DNA from: Methanothrix sp. | GTDB taxonomy: Archaea > Halobacteriota > Methanosarcinia > Methanotrichales > Methanotrichaceae | DNA length: 40,827 nucleotides | NCBI GenBank assembly: GCA_017994055.1 | Contig: JAGOLL010000014.1 | Coordinates: 1 to 40,827 of the forward strand | Direction: 5' to 3' | Shown here: piece after piece, positions 31,588 to 40,037 of the stretch | Numbering within the stretch: position 1 is the first letter of the stretch | Layout of the letters: each line of letters opens with the position of its first letter | Program-made: the position numbers and the translations under genes | Notes under the pieces: model-generated | What the model was told of the DNA's origin: nothing | What the model saw: only the letters and a program-made list of their open reading frames with translations | The model's database searches: none

Positions 31588-32508
31588 TCATATCCGTTTA
31601 GAGGGCAGAAAGCTCTGCCCGGTTATCATCTCAAATAGACGGATGTAGATGCGGCTGGTCTCGGCCACCACCTCAGGGGGCAGAGCGGGAATTTCCGGCT
31701 CCGGCTGGCCTGCCTCCCTGGCAGAATAAAGCCGGTCCTTGTAGCCGGTCTGGCGGTAGTGCTGGCGGACAAATTCCTTGGAGAGGTCCACCAGCTCTCC
31801 CGCCTCATAGCGGGCCTTATCCCAGAAGCGATCCTCGTCCGCTGTGCCATAGACATCTATGACCATGATCCGGCGATCCTCATCAAAAGCCAGCTCCTTC
31901 TTGCCGTCGGCGTGGATGAGGCCCCGGGAGGAGACGGCGCTGCCTATGTCCTCATCGATCCGGAGCACAGTCTCCCGGGCCTCTTCATACTCCTCAGGCG
32001 AGAGGCCGGAGATCTGCAGGGCCTCCTCCTTTTTCAGCAGCCGGTCCGTCTTCTCCAGCTTCGTGGAGACCTCCAGGAAGGGCTCGGGCAGTGGCTCGCC
32101 CATCTTCACCTTATGTCCGGAGGGATAGCCCAGATCGCGGGCGGAGAGCTTGCCCTCCTTGACCCGATCGTATAGTGAGCCAGCCACATACCAGCGGCAG
32201 ATCCACTCCAGAGGGATGAGGTAGTTCTTGGACTGGGGAGTGATTTGGGATGGCTGGAGTATGTCCACCTTGCGGCAGAGCATTCCCGCCGGGGGCAGAT
32301 GCTCCAGGAAGTGGGTCTTGATTCCCATCCTGGCCGCCCGTTCAAACCAGTAGACTCCCTCCCGGCTGAGGGTCTCGCCCTTGAAGGGTATCTGGGTGGG
32401 TATGACCTTGTCGAAGACGGAGATGTTGTCGGTAAAGAGAAACTCCAGCTTATCCCCGCAGTCGTAGGCCTCCTTGACCTTGCCCTTCATCAAAAGCTTG
32501 CGCTGCAT
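31588..32508 (-). CDS. purC: Phosphoribosylaminoimidazole-succinocarboxamide synthase
   Basis: Purine biosynthesis: joins CAIR and aspartate to SAICAR using ATP. The 306-residue protein has the SAICAR signatures: MKGKVKEAYDCGDKLEFLFTDNISVFDKVIPTQIPFKG, PLEWICRWYVAGSLYDRVKEG, LPEPFLEVSTKLEKTDRLL, GLIHADGKKELAFDED and VIDVYGTADEDRFWDKARYEAG (metal/substrate site). It is longer than the 237-residue bacterial form and so belongs to the longer PurC type. It is followed by the lipoprotein gene; a 66-base gap separates them. Confidence 0.94.
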   Translation of the reverse strand: MQRKLLMKGKVKEAYDCGDKLEFLFTDNISVFDKVIPTQIPFKGETLSREGVYWFERAARMGIKTHFLEHLPPAGMLCRKVDILQPSQITPQSKNYLIPLEWICRWYVAGSLYDRVKEGKLSARDLGYPSGHKVKMGEPLPEPFLEVSTKLEKTDRLLKKEEALQISGLSPEEYEEARETVLRIDEDIGSAVSSRGLIHADGKKELAFDEDRRIMVIDVYGTADEDRFWDKARYEAGELVDLSKEFVRQHYRQTGYKDRLYSAREAGQPEPEIPALPPEVVAETSRIYIRLFEMITGQSFLPSKRI

Positions 32509-32711
32509 CGCAGATTGTTACTCAGTCCTTGGATAATAATCCTTTTGCTATGGAAAAGCAAGGCCCAGAGATGCCCAGTCCTGCGAATATCCGAGCGGTC
32601 TATTCTATGTTTCCATAAGCCATGAGCTTGTCTTCCGGATCGTCTCATTCCTGGTTCTAATAGTAGTCTTCTTTGCCCTCATCGAGTACCCAGCAAATCC
32701 ATTCATCCCAC

Positions 32712-33953
32712 TTATTCGATTCGATTAGCCGACCAAGTATAAGCTTCTGAAATATCTGCGGAATAGGAATCGTCGCCTTTAATAGTCATTTGAGTACGGA
32801 TTGATCCTCTACCATTCATAGTACTCCCTTCAATTATTCCATCTCGGGATTCAGAAGTTTGTGATGCTGAAACATAATTTCCAGATCCATCACGGAATTC
32901 TAGGCTATCCTGAAGGCGGATATTATTTGCATCTTGAGTCCACTCCCCGGCGAAAGTCATATAAGAAGTAGATTCGGTGAAAGTACCATCGCTATGAAAT
33001 TCGACTGTGGAATCCCATTCATCTTTCGAATCAGGACCGCGTGTGACTTTCTCGCTTGACGACTCCCAGCTTTCCCTAATGAAATGAAAAGCCCATTTTC
33101 CAACCACGCTGCTTTCGGAATTATGCATGAAAGCAGATCCTGAGGATTGCTTCAAGAATGCGTGTTTGGTGCAGGTGTCTGTTATTTTCTGTGACCAACT
33201 ATTGGTTTCATAGCCATCGGCGGAAGCCTCGAATGACCATGTTCCCGAATCACCTGCAATTGCAGCTAAGCCACTTTCACCCGCAGTTTCCCTAAAGTTA
33301 TTCCCCGATCCATCCTGTCCTGAAACTATGGCGTTAGGTATGGCTGGACCATCTTCGCCCCTATCATGGATATAAAGAGTTAGAGTTATCATCCTAGATG
33401 CATCAGAATCCATGACTTCGCTTTGGAATAGAGATCCTTCATCGCTGCGTCGTGTTTTGAGTCCCGGCAAGACTTTTCCGCCACCATAGATCCATTTGTT
33501 CAACTCTTTTGGAACCGAATCGTAGTCACCTGTGTTTAGCTTAGCCAGAAGATCGGAGTTCCTGAAATTGCCTGATCCGATATTATACGCAAAACTGACT
33601 AAAGCATCAAATTGTGACTGAGTCAAGGGCACTGTTACATAGTCATTTACGGCTCTTTCTGCAACTGCAATATCGGATCTAAGGAGTTCATGTGCTCGAT
33701 CTTCTGTAATGCCTTCAAGAAATTCTTGTTCACTTGCATCAGATCCATCACAATTGCCTTTATGCACCAGATGACCAATTCCGATGGTACAATGGCCCAC
33801 GGGATCATTATATAAATTATATCGAATTCCTTCATGGTCTGCTATGAAATTGAGCCCAAATTCACTGATGGAGTAACCACTTTGCGCAGATGCAATCGCT
33901 GTGATCGCCATTACTAGCGATACGAAGAATGCTTGATGATGTTGTTTTGACAT
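32712..33953 (-). CDS. Secreted T4-type lysozyme (GH24) with Ig-like and lipocalin-like domains
   Basis: Predicted peptidoglycan muramidase of 413 residues. Signal peptide residues 1-23 (SKQHHQAFFVSLVMAITAIASA then Q). The lysozyme domain (about 28-180) has the T4 triad at the exact T4 spacing: Glu41 in DHEGIRYNLYND, Asp50, Thr56 in DPVGHCTIGIGHL, and later QFDALVSFAYNIGSGNF and GLKTRRSDEG. Residues about 190-270 are an Ig/carboxypeptidase-regulatory-like domain and about 285-413 a lipocalin-like domain (VVGKWAFHFIRES, VEFHSDGTFTES, FAGEWTQDANNI). Archaea lack murein, so the target should be bacteria; this and AT-richer DNA than the flanking genes suggest lateral origin. GAGGG lies five bases before the ATG. 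Confidence 0.88.
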   Translation of the reverse strand: MSKQHHQAFFVSLVMAITAIASAQSGYSISEFGLNFIADHEGIRYNLYNDPVGHCTIGIGHLVHKGNCDGSDASEQEFLEGITEDRAHELLRSDIAVAERAVNDYVTVPLTQSQFDALVSFAYNIGSGNFRNSDLLAKLNTGDYDSVPKELNKWIYGGGKVLPGLKTRRSDEGSLFQSEVMDSDASRMITLTLYIHDRGEDGPAIPNAIVSGQDGSGNNFRETAGESGLAAIAGDSGTWSFEASADGYETNSWSQKITDTCTKHAFLKQSSGSAFMHNSESSVVGKWAFHFIRESWESSSEKVTRGPDSKDEWDSTVEFHSDGTFTESTSYMTFAGEWTQDANNIRLQDSLEFRDGSGNYVSASQTSESRDGIIEGSTMNGRGSIRTQMTIKGDDSYSADISEAYTWSANRIE

Positions 33954-34155
33954 ATTTTCCCTCTATGCTCTCTTAGGTATAGATCCAAATAGAATCTACT
34001 CTGTCGGTAGTGAAGATGCAAATATATTGAAAACGCATGCTTTTTTGCGAGCTTGGCAATTGTGCCAGATGGAATAAAGTGTAATGCGACGGCATGTCAC
34101 TGCTTCGGGCTATGAGCCATGCCTCTGTCGCTGTTTTGTTTCTTGGTATGGAGAA
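33954..34155. promoter_or_regulatory. Region upstream of the lysozyme gene
   Basis: About 200 bases between the lysozyme start and the end of the vWA-WD40 gene; both are transcribed leftwards. A weak TATA candidate on the minus strand is CTATTTGG near 33990; GAGGG precedes the lysozyme ATG. The rest, 34000-34155, shows no gene. Confidence 0.3.
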
Positions 34156-36417
34156 TCACTCCACACGCCAAATACGGATTGATCCATCTCTGCCGCCTGA
34201 AGCGAGCGTCTGCCCGTTGGGATTGAATGCGATGTCGTTCACCTCATCAGTGTGTCCTTCAAGCTTGCGTATTAGTTCCCCGGTGGCAACATCCCACAAT
34301 ATGACCGTGCTGTCCAAGCTGCCTGACGCGAGTGTCTGGCCATCCGGACTGAAAGCTACGCCCATCACAGTATCGGTGTGGCCTTCAAGCGTGCGTATTA
34401 GATCTCCACTGGCAACATCCCATAGGCGAACCTGGCCTTCCATATCTCCTCCAGCGATCGTTTCGTCATCGAGGCTGAATGCCAACCTGATATTATCATA
34501 GTCTCCTTTTAGTGTGCATATCGGATCCCCCGTGGCAACATCCTGGAGCTCAATTCTCTCTCCGAGCCAATCATTTAAAGCCAGAGTTTGACCATCGTGG
34601 CTGAAAGCTATGCTCACCACAGAGCCTTCGTTGTTGAATGTGCGCATCAAATCTCCGCTGGCAACATCCCAAAGCCGGATAGGGTCCCCCCAGCTTCCTG
34701 AAGCTAACGTCTTCCCATCTGGACTGAAAACTCCATCAGTCAAAGTATAGGTGTGTCCTTCCAGTATATGCGTTAGCGTCAGATTCCCGTCGGCTATGTT
34801 CCACAGTTTGATCATGCCTTCCCCGAAAACTGAAGCGAGTGTCTTCCCATCAGGGCTGAAAGCTATGTTTACCACATAATCGTTAAAGTTTTCCGGATCG
34901 GTGCGTCCTTCCAGCGTGCGGATCAAAGTTCCACTGGCAACATCCATTAGATTGATAGTACCATTACCACAAGCCATGGCAAGAATCCGACCGTCAGGAC
35001 TGAAGGCTAGCTTTTCTAAGCTTGTGGTACTTGACTTAGTTTCATCCGTTACCAAACTGTCATCTGTCGGTGGTCTATATGTTCCAGATATCTCAAAACG
35101 GGATGTCTTCCGATCATCCATTCCAGATTCCTGAGCATGCTTCCCGTCTCTTATCTGAACCTCGATACGGTATGATCCTGCTTCTGGCGCCATCCAAGTC
35201 CAATTATTCTGAGTCTCCCATTTTGTCACCTCCACGTCATTCAGGAAGAACTTATATAATATCTGATCACCGTCAGGGTCTCTTGCCTCCGCTGTCCACT
35301 CAATTTCAGCGCCGTATTCATTCGGACTTTCTTGATCTGGAACTAAGCTAATCACCTTTGGTGGTTTGTTTGATTTTTCCTGTTCCTCTGTCTCTAGACC
35401 TGACACGCATGATTGGCATTCAATTAGTACTGTGTGCACTGCTCCCCTCTCACCGACACTTCCATAGACCGTCAGCTCGACCGGGCCGCAGACATCCGGC
35501 ACGCTGGCCAGATACGCTTCTCCTTCCTGATCATAGCTAAGATTAACGCGAGAAATGCTTCCTGCCTGATCCAGATACATCCAGGCTTCCGTCTGGCCTG
35601 ATATGTAGGGTATGGTCTCTTTGCCAATCAGTTGCACAGAGACATCCAATTGATTATTTTCACATGAAGCCTCTACATCTGTTCTGAAGCTGCATCCCAG
35701 GGACTTGGTGATCTCCTCCAGCAGAGGCTTGAGGCTCAAGCCCGATCTGATTTCATAGAACTGACCGCCTGTATTTTCTGCGATATTTTTTAGAGACGCG
35801 TCCTCCGGGCCGATGATGTACGCGCGCGCGCCAATATCAACCAGCTCGAAGATAGTGCCTTCCAGGGTGTCTCCCTCGGCGTTGCAGCAGCTACCGTCGG
35901 GATGAGCACCGGCGTCGGTCAAGACTATTATTGCCTTTTCGGCATCGATGCGCCAGGAGAGGTCGCTGCCTGCATGTCTCAGAGCTGCCAGAACCGCTTC
36001 TGGACCGGGTGAACCGCCGCCACCGGCTTTTAGCTCTTTAAGCCAGGAGCCAAAGGTATCGATTTCAGAGGTGAGTGTGCCATTGCCCTTAACGCTGTAT
36101 GCATAGTCTCCCGGACTGCCGCAGGAAAAACCATCGCAGGTCTCAGGGAAGTCCCTAAACTCTACCAGGCCAAGCTGGTAATCTATGTTAGACGCCTCCA
36201 AATCCGTTGCGAACTTATTGGCAGTAGCTCGAAGCTCGCTGATTTCTCCGCCCATGCTGTTTGTTGTGTCGAAGACAAATGCTATGTCGATCTTCTTCTC
36301 ACTTGAGCAGTCGAGATACTTCTCCAGATTTGAAGCAGATTCGGCATAGATTGGCGATATCAAAACAAAAATCGCGATAATGGCTAAAACCATCGGTTTT
36401 CTGGGCGCGTTTTTCAC
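34156..36417 (-). CDS. Secreted vWA domain-WD40 propeller fusion protein
   Basis: Exported protein of 753 residues from GTG 36417. The n-region KNAPRKP and core MVLAIIAIFVLISPIYA form a signal peptide. Residues about 40-250 are a von Willebrand A domain with a MIDAS motif (FVFDTTNSMGGEI, D-x-T-x-S) and conserved Thr/Asp later (VLTDAGAHPDG). A middle part (about 250-460) is Cys-containing and beta-rich, with a PKD/cadherin-like segment (NKPPKVISLVPDQESPNEYGAEIEWTAEARDPDGD). The last 290 residues hold seven WD40 repeats (AFSPDGKTLASGS...IRLWDVASGD...LEGHT), one full propeller. GTG is preferred to ATG 36444 because the TATA box (ATATTTATA, 36473-36465) would start transcription near 36440. Function unknown; adhesion or scaffolding is inference. 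Confidence 0.88.
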   Translation of the reverse strand: MKNAPRKPMVLAIIAIFVLISPIYAESASNLEKYLDCSSEKKIDIAFVFDTTNSMGGEISELRATANKFATDLEASNIDYQLGLVEFRDFPETCDGFSCGSPGDYAYSVKGNGTLTSEIDTFGSWLKELKAGGGGSPGPEAVLAALRHAGSDLSWRIDAEKAIIVLTDAGAHPDGSCCNAEGDTLEGTIFELVDIGARAYIIGPEDASLKNIAENTGGQFYEIRSGLSLKPLLEEITKSLGCSFRTDVEASCENNQLDVSVQLIGKETIPYISGQTEAWMYLDQAGSISRVNLSYDQEGEAYLASVPDVCGPVELTVYGSVGERGAVHTVLIECQSCVSGLETEEQEKSNKPPKVISLVPDQESPNEYGAEIEWTAEARDPDGDQILYKFFLNDVEVTKWETQNNWTWMAPEAGSYRIEVQIRDGKHAQESGMDDRKTSRFEISGTYRPPTDDSLVTDETKSSTTSLEKLAFSPDGRILAMACGNGTINLMDVASGTLIRTLEGRTDPENFNDYVVNIAFSPDGKTLASVFGEGMIKLWNIADGNLTLTHILEGHTYTLTDGVFSPDGKTLASGSWGDPIRLWDVASGDLMRTFNNEGSVVSIAFSHDGQTLALNDWLGERIELQDVATGDPICTLKGDYDNIRLAFSLDDETIAGGDMEGQVRLWDVASGDLIRTLEGHTDTVMGVAFSPDGQTLASGSLDSTVILWDVATGELIRKLEGHTDEVNDIAFNPNGQTLASGGRDGSIRIWRVE

Positions 36418-36634
36418 AGATTTCCACTCTCCGCAAATGATCAAGCCAGGAGAAGCATCTGATCTATAAATATTAATCGATATTTGCTGTTCTCAAATCT
36501 ATCGGGAGACCTATAATGCTGGATTTGAGATGTATGAGATCCTTCCAGCTGGCGCATAAGATTTAATTGAATTTATATAAATTTGAATCAAGCCAAGCAG
36601 AAAAAGGTAAAGGATAAAAAAGGATAAGAGAGGC
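36418..36634. promoter_or_regulatory. Spacer between thermosome 3' end and vWA-WD40 promoter
   Basis: Contains the TATA box for the vWA-WD40 gene at 36473-36465 (minus strand) and, at 36562-36583, the AT-rich TTTAATTGAATTTATATAAATTT just after the thermosome stop. The latter could be a terminator-like tract of the thermosome gene; no stable hairpin is evident. Confidence 0.4.
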
Positions 36635-38287
36635 TCAATCGAAGTCCTCTCCGCCCATGCCTCCCATGCCACCTGGGCCGCCCATGCCGCCGGGCATTCC
36701 TCCCGGTCCGCCGGACTTGGAGGCGATGACATCATCGATCCGCAGAATCATCACTGCGGCCTCGGCAGCGCTGTTGATAGCCTGGGTCTTGACCCTCAGG
36801 GGCTCGACCACGCCCAGCTTGAGCATATCCACGGGCTCGCCGGTGTCCATATCCAGGCCGGAGCTCTTGACACCCTTCTCATGCTGGCTGCGCAGAGCCA
36901 CCAGGGAGTCGATCTGATCCAGACCGGCGTTCTCGGCCAGGGTCTTGGGAATTACCTCCATGGAATCGGCGAAGGCCTCAATGGCCAGCTGCTCGCGGCC
37001 ACCTACGGTTGCCGCATACTCGCGCAGGCGCAGGGCCAGCTCCACCTCAGGGGCGCCGCCGCCGGGAACAATCTGTTTGTCCTCCACCACTACGCCCACT
37101 ACCCGCAGCGCGTCTTCCATGGCCCGGTTCAGCTCATCGACCACGTGTTCCGTTCCGCCCCGGAGAATGATGGATACGGACTTGGGATTCTCGCACTCCT
37201 CAACGAAGGTCATCTTCTCGTCGCCGATCTTTCTCTCCTCGACGAGACCCGCCTTGCCCAGGTCCTTTTCCGTCAGGTCATGGATGCTGGTCACAACTCT
37301 TCCGCTTGTGGCCCGCGCCAGCTTCTCCATGTCGCTCTTCTTGACCCGGCGCACGGTGTAGATGCCGTCCTTGGCCAGGAAGTGCTGGGCCAGGTCGTCG
37401 ATGCCCTTCTGGCAGAAGACTACATTGGCTCCGGTGGCCTTGATGGTGTCTACCATGCCCTTGAGCATGCTCTCCTCCTGGTCCAGGAAGGCCTGGAGCT
37501 GGTCGGGGGAGGTGATCTCAATCTTGGCGTCGACCTCGGTCTTCTCGATCTCAATAGCGGCATTAAGCAAGGCGATCTTGGCCCCTGTAACCTTCTTGGG
37601 CATATTGGGGTGCAGCCGGTCCTTGTCTATGACCATGCCGTGCACCAGCTCGGAGTCGGTGATCCCACCGCCCACCTTCTTCTCCACGGTGATGTTGTCT
37701 GTGTCCACAGAGCCATCCTCATCCACCACAGCTTCCACTGCCTGAACCGCCAGGCTGGCCAGCTGGTCTCGGGCGGTGCCGGAGCCCTTGCCGGTCATGG
37801 AGGTTATGGCGATCTTCTTCAGAAATTCGGTATCCTTTACCGAGACATCTGTGGCGATGGTCTTGAGTATCTCCAGGGATTTGTCCGATGCTGCTCTGTA
37901 GCCGGCAGCGATGACTGTGGGATGGATCTCCTGATCCAGAAGGCCCTCGGCCTGCTTGAGCAGCTCTCCGGCCAGAACCACTGCGGTGGTTGTGCCGTCT
38001 CCCACCTCGGCATCCTGGGTCTTGGCGATCTCCACCATCATCTTGGCCGCGGGGTGCTCTATGTCCATCTCCTTAAGAATAGTGACTCCATCGTTGGTTA
38101 TGACCACATCGCCCAGGGTATCCACCATCATTTTGTCCATGCCCTTGGGCCCCAGGGTGGTCCGGACTGCTCCGGCCACGGCCTTGGCGGCCATGATGTT
38201 CGATCTCTGTGCTTCCCGGCCAGCCGTTCTCTGGCTGCCTTCCTTGAGAATGAGTACTGGTGTTCCACCAAATTGTCCTGCTGCCAT
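36635..38287 (-). CDS. thsA: Thermosome subunit (group II chaperonin)
   Basis: ATP-driven folding chamber subunit. The 550-residue protein has the TCP-1 family signatures: [45 protein letters not shown], the nucleotide motif [16 protein letters not shown], the intermediate and apical domain with helical protrusion region, [20 protein letters not shown], and a C-terminal GGM tail ([21 protein letters not shown]). Length and tail are normal. GGAGGAAATAGA precedes the ATG and a TATA box TTTATATA lies at 38350-38343. Subunit letter is a convention, since paralogues elsewhere in the genome are not visible. Confidence 0.96.
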   Translation of the reverse strand: MAAGQFGGTPVLILKEGSQRTAGREAQRSNIMAAKAVAGAVRTTLGPKGMDKMMVDTLGDVVITNDGVTILKEMDIEHPAAKMMVEIAKTQDAEVGDGTTTAVVLAGELLKQAEGLLDQEIHPTVIAAGYRAASDKSLEILKTIATDVSVKDTEFLKKIAITSMTGKGSGTARDQLASLAVQAVEAVVDEDGSVDTDNITVEKKVGGGITDSELVHGMVIDKDRLHPNMPKKVTGAKIALLNAAIEIEKTEVDAKIEITSPDQLQAFLDQEESMLKGMVDTIKATGANVVFCQKGIDDLAQHFLAKDGIYTVRRVKKSDMEKLARATSGRVVTSIHDLTEKDLGKAGLVEERKIGDEKMTFVEECENPKSVSIILRGGTEHVVDELNRAMEDALRVVGVVVEDKQIVPGGGAPEVELALRLREYAATVGGREQLAIEAFADSMEVIPKTLAENAGLDQIDSLVALRSQHEKGVKSSGLDMDTGEPVDMLKLGVVEPLRVKTQAINSAAEAAVMILRIDDVIASKSGGPGGMPGGMGGPGGMGGMGGEDFD

Positions 38288-38342
38288 TCTATTTCCTCCA
38301 AATAGGATTAGATCAAAGCGAGATATCCGGTGTTTGAACTTC

Positions 38343-38350
38343 TATATAAA
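38343..38350 (-). promoter_or_regulatory. TATA box of the thermosome gene
   Basis: TTTATATAG on the minus strand is centred about 60 bases upstream of ATG 38287, predicting a leader of roughly 30 bases that contains GGAGG. No heat-shock operator (Phr or other) could be recognised next to it. Confidence 0.55.
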
Positions 38351-38505
38351 GGCGTCGGGAAGAGGTTCTGTTGATTCTGGTGGTGTTCGTTTATGGTGGT
38401 GCAGGCGTGGTGGTGAGTAAGAAAACCGCGTTTGATTTTAGCACGATTTAATTCATCACTTGTTTTAATGTTTGGTAAAAATTTAAGGTGGTTTCCCTTT
38501 ATGAT

Positions 38506-39273
38506 TTATGCAGTGAGTGCTTCCAATGAATTTTGTCGTTGGCTCCAGGGAATAGTCCTTATGTCGTAATTTCCTAGCGCATCGGTAACGGCAGGTGGTA
38601 TTATACCAACATCATTGATTATAGCATAAACCTTTGAGTCTGGTGCGCGAACGCCGATAGTATCAAGCAAAGAGTAATTTAACAGGCTCGCAGTATTTCG
38701 ATTGGGGCGGTTTATAGCCTGAAGGATGCGTTCTGGCTCAACCCGTGACCTCGGAATGACAAAATCGAATCTGTGATCGTATCCAGACTTTCCCGTAAAT
38801 TTGGCATTAAGCGTGTATTTTATCCTGTTTTCATCTAGCCAACCAATCACATCTTCTTTGAAGATGCTAGCTATGGTTGGGCTAGCAAGATAAAATAGGT
38901 CATTAACGGCTAGCATTGCTTGGATAAGTTTGTGCTTGCGCATTGCAAATGTGTTTCGAGAGGCCCTAACTTCTAAAGTGCCTTCATTTAGCGTTGCTCC
39001 AAAACCATTCAGCGTTGTTTGAAGTAATCCGATTCTTTTAGGGCTTTCTAAGGGGCACCCAGACAATTTTAGATCTTCTAAAATATATCCGTCATCTGTT
39101 AGCAGATAGTTCCCGTCGCCTAGTTTCTTAACATATAGCTGAAGGTAATCATTGTGCCTATCCAAATATGGGGTGCTTATTTCAATCCAATCGTTATCCA
39201 CCTGACGCAGAGTGCTTTTGCCGCGAATCCAACCGATGTATTCGTCCATCAATTCTTGAATTTCATCGATCAT
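38506..39273 (-). CDS. DUF1828/DUF1829-domain protein
   Basis: A 255-residue protein of two uncharacterised domains. Residues about 1-105 match DUF1828 (WIEISTPYLDRHNDYLQLYVKKLGDGNYLLTDDGYILEDLKLSG). The C-terminal half (from LFYLASPTIASIFKEDVIGWLDENRIKYTLNAKFTGKSGYDHRFDFVIPRSR) matches DUF1829. Such proteins are scattered among bacteria and archaea, often in mobile or defence-type islands. Its ATG overlaps the stop of the DUF6978 gene by four bases (39270-39273, ATGA), so the pair is translationally coupled. An RNase-like, antitoxin or effector role cannot be decided. AT-richer than the core genes to the left. Confidence 0.82.
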   Translation of the reverse strand: MIDEIQELMDEYIGWIRGKSTLRQVDNDWIEISTPYLDRHNDYLQLYVKKLGDGNYLLTDDGYILEDLKLSGCPLESPKRIGLLQTTLNGFGATLNEGTLEVRASRNTFAMRKHKLIQAMLAVNDLFYLASPTIASIFKEDVIGWLDENRIKYTLNAKFTGKSGYDHRFDFVIPRSRVEPERILQAINRPNRNTASLLNYSLLDTIGVRAPDSKVYAIINDVGIIPPAVTDALGNYDIRTIPWSQRQNSLEALTA

Positions 39274-39713
39274 TCTAACCCCCTAGAAATTTTTGGCGGC
39301 TTGGTTATATTGCAGTACTGGATAAAGTCTTGTAGCGTGCCCCATAAGTTTCCTGGATTTGAGAAATTTGAGGGCAAAGGATATGCCCACTTGGTGCCCC
39401 ACCCCTCTTTATAGATATGAATATGCGGGCATGGAACTTCAACATCGTCAGGATTACAGTGGGTGGGGCCAAGCAATTCTGCTCGAAGAAGTACTATGCA
39501 CTCACGGCAGATGTTCTGGTATGAGCCCTTGTTCAGATCAATTCTGCCTCTTCTGATGGTGAGGGCGAATTCTTCCTTTCTGTCATCAGACATTAAAGGG
39601 ATGTCGAGAGCCCCGCCTCTTCCGGGAAAATACATTATCTCGTCATTTACTCTAATCTTGGGCATGGCAATTAACTCATCCGCTTCATCCTGAGGTAAAT
39701 CTCCATCTGACAT
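39270..39713 (-). CDS. DUF6978-family protein
   Basis: A 147-residue protein recognised from its pattern: LPQDEADELIAMPKIRVND, REEFALTIRRGRIDLNKGSYQ, IVLLRAELLGPTHCNPDDVEVPCPHIHIYKEGWGTKWAYPLP and GNLWGTLQDFIQYCNITKPP. The conserved PCPHIHIY and Cys residues suggest a metal or nucleic-acid site. It is coupled by a four-base overlap to the DUF1828/1829 gene. Its start lies only 42 bases from the DUF2080 stop, so its promoter, possibly AAAAATTTAA at 39757-39748, falls at the edge of the insertion sequence. Function unknown; toxin-antitoxin or defence is a guess. Confidence 0.78.
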   Translation of the reverse strand: MSDGDLPQDEADELIAMPKIRVNDEIMYFPGRGGALDIPLMSDDRKEEFALTIRRGRIDLNKGSYQNICRECIVLLRAELLGPTHCNPDDVEVPCPHIHIYKEGWGTKWAYPLPSNFSNPGNLWGTLQDFIQYCNITKPPKISRGLE

Positions 39714-39755
39714 CCTGGCACACCGAGGGGATGGGGGGTGTCATGAGTTAAATTT

Positions 39756-39923
39756 TTATCTATTTTTAGATAGATCGCTATAGTCTTTTTCAATTAATGG
39801 GTCCAAAAGGAGCACTTTGACTCTTTTCCCTATCCACTCCTTAGGCACGTAAACCCGTCCTGAGTTCCCGCTAGATTTTACAACCTTTTCTATAACCTGG
39901 TGAGCCTCTAACCGCACTTCCAT
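39756..39923 (-). CDS. DUF2080 transposon-associated small protein
   Basis: A 55-residue protein, too short for most gene callers: EVRLEAHQVIEKVVKSSG, then NSGRVYVPKEWIGKRVKVLLLDPL. The GRVYVPKEWIG core resembles a SpoVT/AbrB-type beta-barrel DNA-binding half. It belongs to the DUF2080 family found next to archaeal transposases. Start ATG at 39923, stop TAA at 39756-39758. It is divergent from the transposase and probably regulates it or helps transposition; that part is inference from context. Confidence 0.75.
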   Translation of the reverse strand: MEVRLEAHQVIEKVVKSSGNSGRVYVPKEWIGKRVKVLLLDPLIEKDYSDLSKNR

Positions 39924-40037
39924 TACTAAATATTGTGTCGCTTCTTTATAAATACTTTATGGCTTTTAAAAGCTATTTTGTATTTTTAATGCATCTACCA
40001 ACAATCTTAAATACTATGTAGCTACAATATAGCTAAT
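39924..40037. promoter_or_regulatory. Divergent promoter region of the insertion sequence
   Basis: AT-rich 114 bases between the DUF2080 and transposase starts. TTAAATACTATG (40010-40021) is a TATA candidate about 25 bases before ATG 40038. TAGCTA-CAATA-TAGCTA (about 40020-40036) is a symmetrical element that could be an operator or transposase site. Terminal inverted repeats of the element were not identified because the right end lies outside the window. Confidence 0.4.

Noticed and set aside
36881-38305. 474-codon open frame antisense to the thermosome gene
   Set aside because: It is the mirror of a highly biased coding sequence; its protein is Leu/His/Gly-rich without domain features, and the thermosome on the other strand is unambiguous.
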